Assembly (NCBI RefSeq): GCF_005671395.1
Contig: NZ_CP040428.1
Span: forward strand, 2,666,001-2,730,000
Origin: Jejubacter calystegiae
Lineage (GTDB): Bacteria > Pseudomonadota > Gammaproteobacteria > Enterobacterales > Enterobacteriaceae
Length of the DNA stretch: 64,000 nt
Reading direction: 5' to 3'
Below the pieces are notes generated by a model. It saw only the letters and a program-made list of their open reading frames with translations. It was not told where the DNA came from and searched no databases. Numbering within the stretch: position 1 is the stretch's first letter; every line of letters begins with the position of its first letter. Shown here one piece after another: positions 50,786 through 59,492 of this stretch. A program made the position numbers and the translations under genes.

Positions 50786-51694
50786 ATGCACAGTGATATC
50801 AGGAAACTGGATCTCAACTTACTGAAAGCGCTGGACGCACTGCTCGATGAAGGCAGTGTGACCGGGGCCGCCCGGCGGCTGGCGCTGACCCAACCGGCGG
50901 TTAGTGGCATGCTGACGAGGCTTCGCGATCACTTTGACGATCCGCTATTCGTCCGGGCCCGCCACGGCATGGTGCCTACCCTGCGCGCCCGGGAACTGGC
51001 GGGGCCGGTTAAACAGATTCTGGCCGATATTAGCGGATTACTGACGCCGACGTGCTTTGATCCGCAGCAGGCCCGAATGACGTACACCATCGCGGCCACG
51101 GATTATGCCCTGAAGGCGGTGATTGTCCCGCTGATGGCGGCGCTGAAACAGCAGGCGCCGGGCATTCGGGTGGCGGTCATTCCGGTGGACAGCGCCCGGC
51201 TGGCGGTTCAGTTTGAACGCGGCGATATCGATCTGGCGCTGGTTACACCCCAGACTACGCAGGAAGGGCTGCACGGTCGGGAGCTCTATCAGGAGCAGTA
51301 TGTCTGCATGCTGCGTAACGGCCATCCGGCACTGGCAGAAGGCGAACTTTCACTGGTGAGCTTTTGTCAGCTTGAGCATATCCTGGTGTCGGGGCACGGC
51401 AGTTTCCACGGCGTCACCGACGATGCGCTGGCTGTTATTGGGCGTGAACGGCGCGTTGGCATGGCGGTTAGCAGCTTTCTGGTGGTGCTGGAGGTGCTGC
51501 GTACTACCGATATGATAGCCATGGTGCCGCGCCGTCTGGCTCAACAGGCAGAGGGTCTCACTCTGCTGGAGCCTCCTCTGGCAGTACCGGGTTTTATCAA
51601 GAGTATGGCCTGGCACGAGCGTAATCATCGCGATCCGGCCCAGCGCTGGATCCGCAGCCTGCTGGTGTCGCTATGCCAGCCCGCAGCGGATTAA
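50786..51694 (+). CDS. LysR-family regulator
   Basis: A LysR-type regulator; from the ATG at 50786 (MHSDIRKLDLNLLKALDALL) it has 302 residues, a usual family length, while earlier starts at 50735 and 50765 are possible and none has a good ribosome-binding site. The helix-turn-helix is at about residues 9-65 (VTGAARRLALTQPAVSGMLT). The opening DLNLLKALDALL is of the NodD/LeuO-like subgroup. It may control the divergent TauE gene or the SRPBCC gene downstream. Confidence 0.8.
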   Translation: MHSDIRKLDLNLLKALDALLDEGSVTGAARRLALTQPAVSGMLTRLRDHFDDPLFVRARHGMVPTLRARELAGPVKQILADISGLLTPTCFDPQQARMTYTIAATDYALKAVIVPLMAALKQQAPGIRVAVIPVDSARLAVQFERGDIDLALVTPQTTQEGLHGRELYQEQYVCMLRNGHPALAEGELSLVSFCQLEHILVSGHGSFHGVTDDALAVIGRERRVGMAVSSFLVVLEVLRTTDMIAMVPRRLAQQAEGLTLLEPPLAVPGFIKSMAWHERNHRDPAQRWIRSLLVSLCQPAAD

Positions 51695-51827
51695 GATATA
51701 AATTCTGTTTATACGCTTTATCTTTCATCGCAATTGGTCTTATATCTTGATGGCGCCGATAATCATGGTCACCAATTAAGCCGGTATCGCTACTTTGCTG
51801 CGATCGGCTTTGTTTGAGGAGATGATG

Positions 51828-52346
51828 ATGATAAATGCCATTCACTGGCCGGAAGGCTTTGAACCGGGTTTCTGCGATAACTTCGCTTCTAACGAAATGA
51901 TTGTGGCCGGGCTGAGCGTCCAGGATATCTGGCCGCTGCTCAGCACCCCGTCGAAGTGGCCTGGCTATTACAGCAACGCGTCGGACGTTCGCTTTTACGA
52001 TAATAAAGGCCCTGAGCTGGCGCAGGATGTTCGTTTCTTCTTTAAAACCTTCGGTTTTCCGGTGGAATCGCAGGTGACCGAGTGTGTTCCCCCGAAAGCC
52101 GGACAACCGGCGCGTCTGGCCTGGCACGGCTGGGACGGTGAAGGGGATACCCGTCTGGACGTGCTGCATGCCTGGCTACTGGAAGATTTGCCCGGTGGTC
52201 GGGTACGTATCCTGACCCAGGAGACTCAGAACGGCAAACCGGCTCAGGCACTGGCGGCGACCCGCCCCAATCCGATGATTAACGGTCATCAGGAGTGGCT
52301 GGATGGGCTGGTAGAAGCTGCCCGTAAAGCGAAGTCTTTGAGCTAA
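51828..52346 (+). CDS. SRPBCC-fold (START/polyketide-cyclase-like) protein
   Basis: A protein of 172 residues. Three consecutive ATGs lie at 51822-51828; the third has the best spacing from GAGGAG. The layout (LSTPSKWPGYYSNASDVRFY, then LAWHGWDGEGDTRLDVLHAW) is that of an SRPBCC helix-grip domain with a hydrophobic cavity. The ligand is not known. It stands alone between a LysR gene and a strong terminator, and may be a target of that regulator. Confidence 0.7.
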   Translation: MINAIHWPEGFEPGFCDNFASNEMIVAGLSVQDIWPLLSTPSKWPGYYSNASDVRFYDNKGPELAQDVRFFFKTFGFPVESQVTECVPPKAGQPARLAWHGWDGEGDTRLDVLHAWLLEDLPGGRVRILTQETQNGKPAQALAATRPNPMINGHQEWLDGLVEAARKAKSLS

Positions 52347-52371
52347 TAAATCAATATTATTTATCCTTCAC

Positions 52372-52416
52372 GATGCCGGTTATTGGCTGCTTTCAGGCAG
52401 CGAACCGGCATCTTTA
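52372..52416 (+). terminator. Terminator after the SRPBCC gene
   Basis: GATGCCGGTT (52372-52381) pairs with AACCGGCATC (52403-52412), with an inner GCTGC/GCAGC stem, followed by TTTACT. Confidence 0.7.
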
Positions 52417-52508
52417 CTATGATTAATCCATCCATCACCGTTTAGGTTTCTGGCAGTCAGCTTTTTTTCTATCAGTATTCCTGATGTTTTCCGGATTAAG
52501 GGGGATTG

Positions 52509-53834
52509 ATGCCGTACCGTCCGCCGTCAGCGCCAGATTTCAGCGTTTACGCCTGCGATCTGCTGCCCGGTTGCGGCAATGCGCCGCTGGAGGAAGAGAC
52601 AGAAACGGAAGTGGCGATTATTGGGGGAGGGCTGCTGGGCGTATCCACCGCCCTGCATCTGGCGCAGTCCGGCGTCGCCTGTACGCTGCTGGAAAAAGCC
52701 ACTCTGGGGGCGGGCGCATCTGGCCGTAACGGCGGTCAACTGGTGCCGGGGCTGGCGCGCTGGAAGGCAAAGGATATTCAGCAGACCTTTCCCGCCGATG
52801 AAGCGCGCTGGCTATGGTCCTTTGCCGCCATGGAAACCATGGGGCTACTGACGTCGCTCATGGAACAATATCGCATTGATGCCGAATACCGCCCGGGGCA
52901 CCTGACTGCGGCAGTACACCCGGGTCATCTGCGGGCGCTCGGTCAGGAAAGCGCGGCACGCGCCGCTCTGGGGGATGATTCCACGCGGTTGATCGATGCC
53001 CGGGAGTGCGGCCGCTATATCAACGCCAGCGGCTACCACGGCGCGCTGCTGGATACTCTGGGAGGGCAGATTCAGCCGCTGAAGCTGCTGTACGGACTGT
53101 GGCAGGGCTACCAGGCGCTGGGTGGCAGAACTTATGAGCACACGCCGGCGCTGTCGATTGAACCCGAACGTCGCGGCTATATGATCACCACGCCTTCGGG
53201 GCGGCTGCTGGCCCGGAAGGCGGTGGTGCTGGCGGTTCATGCCGATACCCCGACGCTACTACCCGCCCACCGGGCCGTAACGCTACCGCTCTATACTTAT
53301 CTGGCTCTGACGACGCCGATTCCGGAAGGTTCCCACTCGCTGTTGCCCGGCGGTCTGGCGGTTTATGATACCCGGGTGCAGATTGATTACTACCGGGCCT
53401 ATGGGGAGGATCGCCTGTTGTTTGGCGGCCTGGGCACCGGTCGGCGGATGGGGAATGACGCTGCCGCCAGGCGGATTGAGCGCCGTCTGAGATCGGTGTT
53501 TCCCCAGTGTCCGCAGCTACGGGCCGCGCTGTGCTGGAGCGGCAGGTTTGATATCACCCGTTCGGGCATGCCGGTTTGTACCCGTAGCGCCGGGTCCAGT
53601 CCTCTGTATGCGGTACACGGCTGGAACGGACACGGAGTGGGGCAGAGCGTCAGGATCGGTAAGGCGATAAGTGATGATGTACTGGGGAAGAATCACGACT
53701 TCACCCGCTTAACGCGCTTTCGCCACAGCGACTTTCCGCTCTCTTTTCTGCCCGATAGCTGGCTGGCGGGAGGCGGCCTTGCCTGGAGCAGCGCGATAAA
53801 TGCCCTGAATCCGCAGAAGATGAATTCGTTTTAG
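52509..53834 (+). CDS. PuuB-like FAD-dependent amine oxidase paralogue
   Basis: A DAO-family flavoprotein of 441 residues from the ATG at 52509, with an AAGGGGG ribosome-binding site. FAD binding is in VAIIGGGLLGVSTALHLAQS and GAGASGRNGGQLVPGLARWK; the latter parallels GFGASGRNGGQLVNS of PuuB. The C-terminal VHGWNGHGVGQ corresponds to MQGYSGHGVTC of PuuB. It is a second, divergent gamma-glutamylpolyamine- or amino-acid-oxidising enzyme; the substrate is unknown and no puu genes adjoin it. Confidence 0.75.
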   Translation: MPYRPPSAPDFSVYACDLLPGCGNAPLEEETETEVAIIGGGLLGVSTALHLAQSGVACTLLEKATLGAGASGRNGGQLVPGLARWKAKDIQQTFPADEARWLWSFAAMETMGLLTSLMEQYRIDAEYRPGHLTAAVHPGHLRALGQESAARAALGDDSTRLIDARECGRYINASGYHGALLDTLGGQIQPLKLLYGLWQGYQALGGRTYEHTPALSIEPERRGYMITTPSGRLLARKAVVLAVHADTPTLLPAHRAVTLPLYTYLALTTPIPEGSHSLLPGGLAVYDTRVQIDYYRAYGEDRLLFGGLGTGRRMGNDAAARRIERRLRSVFPQCPQLRAALCWSGRFDITRSGMPVCTRSAGSSPLYAVHGWNGHGVGQSVRIGKAISDDVLGKNHDFTRLTRFRHSDFPLSFLPDSWLAGGGLAWSSAINALNPQKMNSF

Positions 53835-53841
53835 GGAGAGT

Positions 53842-53866
53842 CTGCGGCCTGCAAGGCAGGCCGCAG
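53842..53866. terminator. Convergent hairpin between the PuuB-like oxidase and fdhF
   Basis: CTGCGGCCTGC-AAG-GCAGGCCGCAG is a perfect 11-bp stem between convergent genes, without a T-run. Confidence 0.6.
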
Positions 53867-53874
53867 TAGGGGAA

Positions 53875-56022
53875 TTAACCCAGCGCGGTTTCCCGCAGAT
53901 GGGCTTTCAGCTTGCTGTACTCATCAATCACATACTGTTCGGCGCTGCGTTGATCGGCTATCGGTTCCACGCGCACGGCGCAGTACTTGAACTCCGGAGT
54001 TTTGGTTACCGGGCTCAGGTTTTCGCTAACCAGTTCGTTACAGGCGCCTATCCACCACTGGTAGGTCATATAGACCGCCCCTTTATTGGGGCGCTCGCTG
54101 ACCTGTGCCCGGGTGATAACCTTGCCTTTGCGTGAGCAGACCCAGATCAGATCTTCGTCGCGAATACCCAATCGGGCGGCATCCTCTGCGTGGATCTGCG
54201 CATAGCCGGGCTCATCGGCCAGGGCCGCCAGCGCGGCGCAGTTGCCGGTCATTGAACGACAGGAGTAGTGGCCCACTTCGCGCACCGTCGACAGCACCAT
54301 CGGGTACTCGTCGGTCAGGCGGTCGATGGGGGGCACCCAGTCGCAGGTGAAGAACTGACCCAGACCGGTCGGGGTACTGAAGCGCTCCTCAAACAGGAAG
54401 TCGGTCCCCTGGTCGGCTTCGGATTCATCCACGCACGGCCACTGGATAAAGCCCAGCTCGCCCATTTTCTCGTAGGTGGCGCCGTAGAACTCCGGACACA
54501 GGTGACGCAGTTCATCCCAGATCGCTTTGGTGTTCTCATAGTGCATTGGGTAACCCATTCGGGTCGCGATTTCACTGATGATCTGCCAGTCGGTTTTCAG
54601 ATCCCACTTCGGCTCCACGGCCTTAAAGAAGCGCTGGAAGCCGCGATCCGCCGCGGTGTAGACCCCCTCATGCTCACCCCAGGAGGTGGAAGGGAGGATC
54701 ACATCGGCCCGGGAGGCGGTCTTGGTCATAAAGATATCCTGGACGATCACCAGTTCCAGGTCGTCGAATGCCTGACGCACCGCCGACAGCTCGGCATCGG
54801 TCTGGAGCGGATCTTCCCCCATAATGTAAGCGGCTCGCACTTCGCCATGGGCGACCCGGTGCGGCAACTCGCTGATACGGTAGCCGGTATGAGCGGGCAG
54901 GGAATCCACGCCCCAGGCGGCGGCGAACTTTTCACGGTTGGCCGGATCGTTAATGTACTGATAGCCCGGGTAGGTGTCGGGTAATGCCCCCATATCGCAG
55001 GCGCCCTGCACGTTATTCTGGCCGCGAACCGGGTTTACGCCCGCGCTGGGTTTACCCAGGTTGCCGGTCAGTAGCGCCAGACTGGTGAGTGAACGTACGG
55101 TTTCCACCCCCTGATAGAACTGGGTAACACCCATGCCCCAAAGGATGGCGGCGTTTTCCGCGGCGGCGTACATGCGTGCCGCTTTACGGATATCGGCGGC
55201 CGACACGCCGGTGATTTTCTCAACCGATTCGGGGGTGTAGCCCTCGACGATTTTACGGTATTCCTCAAGTCCCTCCGTTCTGGATGCCACAAAGGCGCGA
55301 TCGTAGAGATCCTCTTCCAGAATCACATGACCCATGGCGTTCAGCAGCGCGATGTTGGATCCGTTATGAAGCTGAAGGTGGAGATCGGCAATGCGCGCCG
55401 TTTCGATCTTGCGCGGATCGCAGACAATAATTTTGGCGCCTTTCTGCTTCGCTTTGATCACGCGATTCGCCACGATAGGGTGGGAATCCGCCGGGTTGTA
55501 GCCGAAAACGAAGATCAGACTGGCATTTTCGATACCGATAATGGAATTGCTCATAGCGCCGTTACCGACCGACTGGTGCAGACCTGCAACCGAAGGGCCG
55601 TGTCAGACGCGAGCGCAGCAGTCCACGTTATTGGTGCCGATAACGGCCCGCGCGAACTTTTGCATCACATAGTTGGTTTCGTTGCCGGTACCGCGCGATG
55701 ATCCGGTGGTCATGATCGCGTCCGGACCATATTTGGCTTTAATGGCGGTGAGCTTATCCGCTACGTAGTCCAACGCCTCTTGCCAGCTTACCGACTCCAG
55801 CTTGCCGCCGCGGCTGCGGCGAATCATGGGGGTTTTAAGGCGCGGGGTCAGGATCTGGGTATCGTTAATAAAATCCCAGCCGTAATAGCCTTTCAGACAG
55901 AGATCGCCCTGGTTAGTTACCCCCATGGCGGCCTCGGCTTTAACGACTTTGCCCTTATCGACGCACAGGTTGATCTTGCAACCCGACGCGCAATAGGGAC
56001 AAACCGTGATGACTTTTTTCAT
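53875..56022 (-). CDS. fdhF: Formate dehydrogenase H, selenocysteine form
   Basis: Cytoplasmic molybdopterin enzyme that oxidises formate for formate hydrogenlyase. The frame from 56022 (MKKVITVCPYCASGCK) is interrupted only by TGA at codon 140 (55603-55605) in the context CCARV-U-HGPS, the known Sec140 site; read through, the protein has 715 residues, as in E. coli FdhF. The 4Fe-4S cysteines are Cys8, Cys11, Cys15 and Cys42. A SECIS follows the TGA and a sigma-54 promoter lies upstream. It is transcribed alone and should not be called a pseudogene. Confidence 0.96.
55563..55605 (-). promoter_or_regulatory. Bacterial SECIS element for Sec140
   Basis: Directly after TGA, GGTTGCAGGTCTGCACC (55591 down to 55575) forms the apical hairpin bound by SelB; it equals the E. 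coli fdhF element as I recall it, including the GGTCT loop. This directs selenocysteine insertion at codon 140. Confidence 0.92.
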
Positions 56023-56074
56023 CGCTTTGCTCCGGTCAACAGTCCTGGTGTCACAGACACCGTCTCCGGTTGTA

Positions 56075-56093
56075 ATGCATAAGCCATGCCATA
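56075..56093 (-). promoter_or_regulatory. Sigma-54 promoter of fdhF
   Basis: On the minus strand TGGCAT-GGCTT-ATGCAT gives the -24 GG and -12 GC with correct spacing, 53 bp before the start codon, as in E. coli fdhF. Upstream, CGACA-N9-TGTCG (56142-56160) is a possible FhlA-binding inverted repeat. Confidence 0.8.
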
Positions 56094-56183
56094 TTTTAAT
56101 ATATTGATTTTTAAGGTTTATACCAGTTATTTCTACGGCATCGACAGAAGTGACGTGTCGGAGGAAGGGGGAAGTGACGAGGG

Positions 56184-56206
56184 AAAACGGCGCGCAGGCG
56201 CGCGCC
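56184..56206 (-). terminator. Terminator after the nickel transporter gene
   Basis: GGCGCGC-AGGC-GCGCGCC forms a 7-bp GC stem; on the minus strand GTTTT follows. It lies 10 bp after the transporter stop and would end the hydN operon before the fdhF promoter region. Confidence 0.6.
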
Positions 56207-56216
56207 GGAAGGGGAA

Positions 56217-57242
56217 TTAATGGGTGTTCAGGGCGTCGTAGCCTTTGCGGCGGTAGTTGAGTACCGAAACCAGCCACCAGACGATAAACAGCCCCACTAC
56301 TACAAACCCGGCATTACCCAGACGATCGTTGATCGCAGCCACCAGATCCCATAAGCCGCCGCTCAGCGACAGCTTATCCATCAGCAGTCCCAGCGCTTCC
56401 AGGCCGCCGATAAACAGCGCCACGGCAACGGAGCTACCGGTGATGGTCATGTTGTAGTAGAGCTTGCGCTGAGGCTTATGGAAGGCCCAGCCGTAGGCGC
56501 CCACCATAATCATATTGTCCAGGGTATCGATCAGCGCCATCCCGCTGGTGAACAGTGCCGGAAAGACCAGAATCGACCAGATGGACATGCCGCCGGAAGC
56601 CCCGGCAGCGGAGATGCCCAGCACGCCGATTTCGGTGGCGGTATCAAACCCCAGACCGAACAGAAAGCCCACCAGATACATATGCCAGCTCTTATTCACC
56701 AGGCGAAAGGCCGGGCGGAACAGCCAGTGCATGGCGCCGCCGTGCAGGGCGCCTTCTCCCTCTGTCGCCAGCGATTCTCCGTGTTTCAGGCGCCGGAAGT
56801 CGCGCCACACGCTGCGCAGAATCACCAGATTGACCAGCGCCATGGCCAGCAGAAATAGCGCCGAAACGGCGGTCCCGATAGTGCCGCCTACGTTGTGGAA
56901 CCAGGCCATATTGTGCTGGAACGCCGTGGCGGTAATGGCGATAGCCAGGGTCGCCAGCACCACTATGCTGGAGTGGCCCAGCGAAAACCAGGCGCCTGTC
57001 CCCCAGGGCTGGTTACCCTGCTGCATCATTTTACGGGTGGCGCTATCAATGGCGGCGATATGGTCGGCATCGACCGCATGGCGCAACCCGTAGCACCAGG
57101 CCAGCAGACTGGCCGCCATCAGCGCGCCATTCTGGTGAAAGGCCGCAATAGCCCAGGCCCAGGCGGCCAGATTCGCCGTAACCAGCGCCGCCAGCAGCAG
57201 ACGGGCGCGAAGGGGAAGACGCAGTAGTCGGGTCAACATCAT
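56217..57242 (-). CDS. NiCoT-family nickel/cobalt transporter
   Basis: Inner-membrane nickel/cobalt permease (HoxN/NixA type) of 341 residues with about eight helices. The metal-recognition motif HX4DH is in [13 protein letters not shown] (His55, Asp60, His61), and the other family signatures [21 protein letters not shown] and [17 protein letters not shown] are present. The ATG overlaps the hypF stop, so it is the last gene of the hydN-fdhF-hypF operon and probably supplies nickel to the [NiFe] hydrogenase of formate hydrogenlyase. Confidence 0.92.
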   Translation of the reverse strand: MMLTRLLRLPLRARLLLAALVTANLAAWAWAIAAFHQNGALMAASLLAWCYGLRHAVDADHIAAIDSATRKMMQQGNQPWGTGAWFSLGHSSIVVLATLAIAITATAFQHNMAWFHNVGGTIGTAVSALFLLAMALVNLVILRSVWRDFRRLKHGESLATEGEGALHGGAMHWLFRPAFRLVNKSWHMYLVGFLFGLGFDTATEIGVLGISAAGASGGMSIWSILVFPALFTSGMALIDTLDNMIMVGAYGWAFHKPQRKLYYNMTITGSSVAVALFIGGLEALGLLMDKLSLSGGLWDLVAAINDRLGNAGFVVVGLFIVWWLVSVLNYRRKGYDALNTH

Positions 57243-59479
57243 GATTTATCCTGTGGTGAAGAAAAATGAGCGGCGGCAATCACCGCCTGACCAAAAGCAA
57301 TGGCGCCATCGCCCGCAGGCAATTGCGCCGGAAACAGACAGCGCAGACTGCCCAGCCAGTAAGTCAGCCGGGTGCGCAGTAGCGCGTTATGAATGACGCC
57401 GCCGGTACAGACCAGGGTATCCAGGCCTGAGCTTTGAGCATGATGGCGCGCAAGCATGGCCAGTCCGTGGGCCAGCGCGTCGTGAAAGGCCCAGGCCCGG
57501 GCGCCGGGCGCGGCGCGCCAGTTCAGCCACTGATGCCAGAAAGTCACCAGATCCAGTCGGTTACCGCGCAGGGGCAGGGTGACCGGGTGCGTCACCGGGC
57601 CGTGGCGTTCCGCCAGCGCCTGAAGCAGGCAGGCGGCTTCGCCTTCGTAGCTCAACTTTCCGGGCGCGCATGCCAGCGCAGCGGCGACGGCATCGAACAG
57701 TCGTCCGGTGGATGAGGCCTGCGGTGCGTTAATGCCGCGTTCGCAGGCTCTGAGCAGCGGCTGCCAGGGGTGAGACAGCAGCGCATGCGCCTCAGGCAAT
57801 CGCTGCCAGTCCGGCACCCAGGCCTGGAGATGCGCCAGCAGGTTGCGCCACGGCTGACGGGAGGCAAGGGAGCCCCCCGGAAGCGCCACCGCGGGCAGCC
57901 CGCCCAGATGCTGGCAGCGGCGGTAATCCACCTTCAGGCATTCGCCGCCCCATAGCCTGTCTTCCCCCCAGCCGGTACCATCCAGCGCCAGTGCGATAAC
58001 CGGGCCGCCTTCCAGCGGCCAGCGGTGCTCTGCCAGACAGGCGGCGACATGGGCGTGGTGATGTCGCACTCGTAGCAGCGGCAGCCCGCTCTCCTGTGCC
58101 AGCCGAACGCTAAGGTAGTCGGGGTGGGCGTCGGCCACCGCGTGATGCGGCGTAAAGTCGTAAAGCCGACACAGACGATCCCGGATCTGGCGCCACTGCG
58201 CCAGCGTTGCATCATCACTGAGATCGCCCAGATGCTGACTGAGTATCGCCTGACGCTCGCGCAGCAGGCACAGGGTGTTCTTTTGATCGGCGCCGACGCA
58301 CAGGGTGGGGGGCGCGTCAGAGAAACCCGGCGGCAGTTCGATAGCGTCCGGCACAAAGCCTCTGGCCCGGCGCACTATCCGTCCGTCACGTTGAAGCAGC
58401 GAGTCGTCCATACGTTGCAGTACCGCACGGTCGTGCAGCAGCCAGCCGTCGGCGATGTCAGCCAGTTCGGTTAACGCCCGATCGTTGTCCAGCGCGGGTG
58501 GCCTGCCGCTGGCGTTGCCGGAGGTCATCACCAGCGGACGCTTTATCTCCTGCATCAGCAGATGATGCAGCGGCGTGGAAGGCAGCATAACGCCCACCTG
58601 ATTTAGCCCGGGCGCGATGCTGTCGCACAGCGTTGGCAGAAGGCGTTTTTGTTCCAGAACGATGGGCGCCGCCGGGGTGGCGAGCAGGGCCGCGACCGGT
58701 TCGCTGAGGGCCTGGACATCGGGCAACATCACGGCAAGGGGTTTGGCCGGGCGACCTTTGCGCAGACGCAGGCGCTGTACCGCCGCCTCGCTGGTGGCGT
58801 CGCAGGCCAGGTGAAAGCCCCCCACGCCCTTAATTGCCACGATAAGCTCGGCCCGTAGCGCGTCGAGCGTGGCCTGTAGCGCCGCTTCGCCGTCGGCCTG
58901 GCTGCCATCGGCGCCGCGCCAGCGTATCTGTGGGCCGCAGCGGGGGCAGGCCACCGGCTGAGCGTGAAAGCGCCGATCGGCCGGATCCCGGTATTCGCGC
59001 GCGCAGTCGGGGCACAGGGGGAAACCGGCCATGGCCGTGGCGGGGCGATCGTAGGGCATGGCCCGGATAATGGTTAGCCGCGGGCCGCAGTGGGTACAGT
59101 TAATAAAGGGATAGCGATAGCGGCGATCGCCGGGGTCATTCATTTCGCGCAGGCAGTCGGGACAGGTGGCGGCATCCGGGGCGATATGGGTCGCCATGGC
59201 GCCGCAGGCGCTGTCCCGGATTTGAAAGTCGCCAGGGAGCTGCCGCCAGCGGTACGGGCGACTTTCCACGCTATCGATGCGGGCCAGCGGTGGGCAGTCG
59301 CTTTTCAGACGAGCCAGCAGCGGCGCTGCATTCTCCACAAGGCGAATCGCGACACCGGCACCGTCATTGTAGACGCTGCCGCGCAGGCCAAGCTGGCGAG
59401 CCAGCTGCCAGACAAAGGGGCGGAAGCCCACCCCCTGTACTTTTCCGCGTATGCGGATTTCCGTTCCTGTCAGATTCAT
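57239..59479 (-). CDS. hypF: Carbamoyltransferase HypF (hydrogenase maturation)
   Basis: Makes the thiocarboxamide on HypE that becomes the cyanide ligands of [NiFe] hydrogenase. It has 746 residues with the usual four parts: an acylphosphatase domain ([20 protein letters not shown], residues 9-90), two CX2C zinc fingers (CPDCLRE...CTHCGPR and CPDCARE...CPRCGPQ, about 105-190), a YrdC domain (about 205-390) and a Kae1-like domain to the end, with [16 protein letters not shown]. It starts 13 bp after fdhF (Cys copy) with an AAGG ribosome-binding site. Confidence 0.96.
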   Translation of the reverse strand: MNLTGTEIRIRGKVQGVGFRPFVWQLARQLGLRGSVYNDGAGVAIRLVENAAPLLARLKSDCPPLARIDSVESRPYRWRQLPGDFQIRDSACGAMATHIAPDAATCPDCLREMNDPGDRRYRYPFINCTHCGPRLTIIRAMPYDRPATAMAGFPLCPDCAREYRDPADRRFHAQPVACPRCGPQIRWRGADGSQADGEAALQATLDALRAELIVAIKGVGGFHLACDATSEAAVQRLRLRKGRPAKPLAVMLPDVQALSEPVAALLATPAAPIVLEQKRLLPTLCDSIAPGLNQVGVMLPSTPLHHLLMQEIKRPLVMTSGNASGRPPALDNDRALTELADIADGWLLHDRAVLQRMDDSLLQRDGRIVRRARGFVPDAIELPPGFSDAPPTLCVGADQKNTLCLLRERQAILSQHLGDLSDDATLAQWRQIRDRLCRLYDFTPHHAVADAHPDYLSVRLAQESGLPLLRVRHHHAHVAACLAEHRWPLEGGPVIALALDGTGWGEDRLWGGECLKVDYRRCQHLGGLPAVALPGGSLASRQPWRNLLAHLQAWVPDWQRLPEAHALLSHPWQPLLRACERGINAPQASSTGRLFDAVAAALACAPGKLSYEGEAACLLQALAERHGPVTHPVTLPLRGNRLDLVTFWHQWLNWRAAPGARAWAFHDALAHGLAMLARHHAQSSGLDTLVCTGGVIHNALLRTRLTYWLGSLRCLFPAQLPAGDGAIAFGQAVIAAAHFSSPQDKS

Positions 59480-59492
59480 AACCTTGCGTCTG

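Noticed and set aside
55603-55605. In-frame TGA in fdhF read as a nonsense mutation
   Set aside because: It is at the exact Sec140 codon and is followed by an intact SECIS hairpin, so it encodes selenocysteine.
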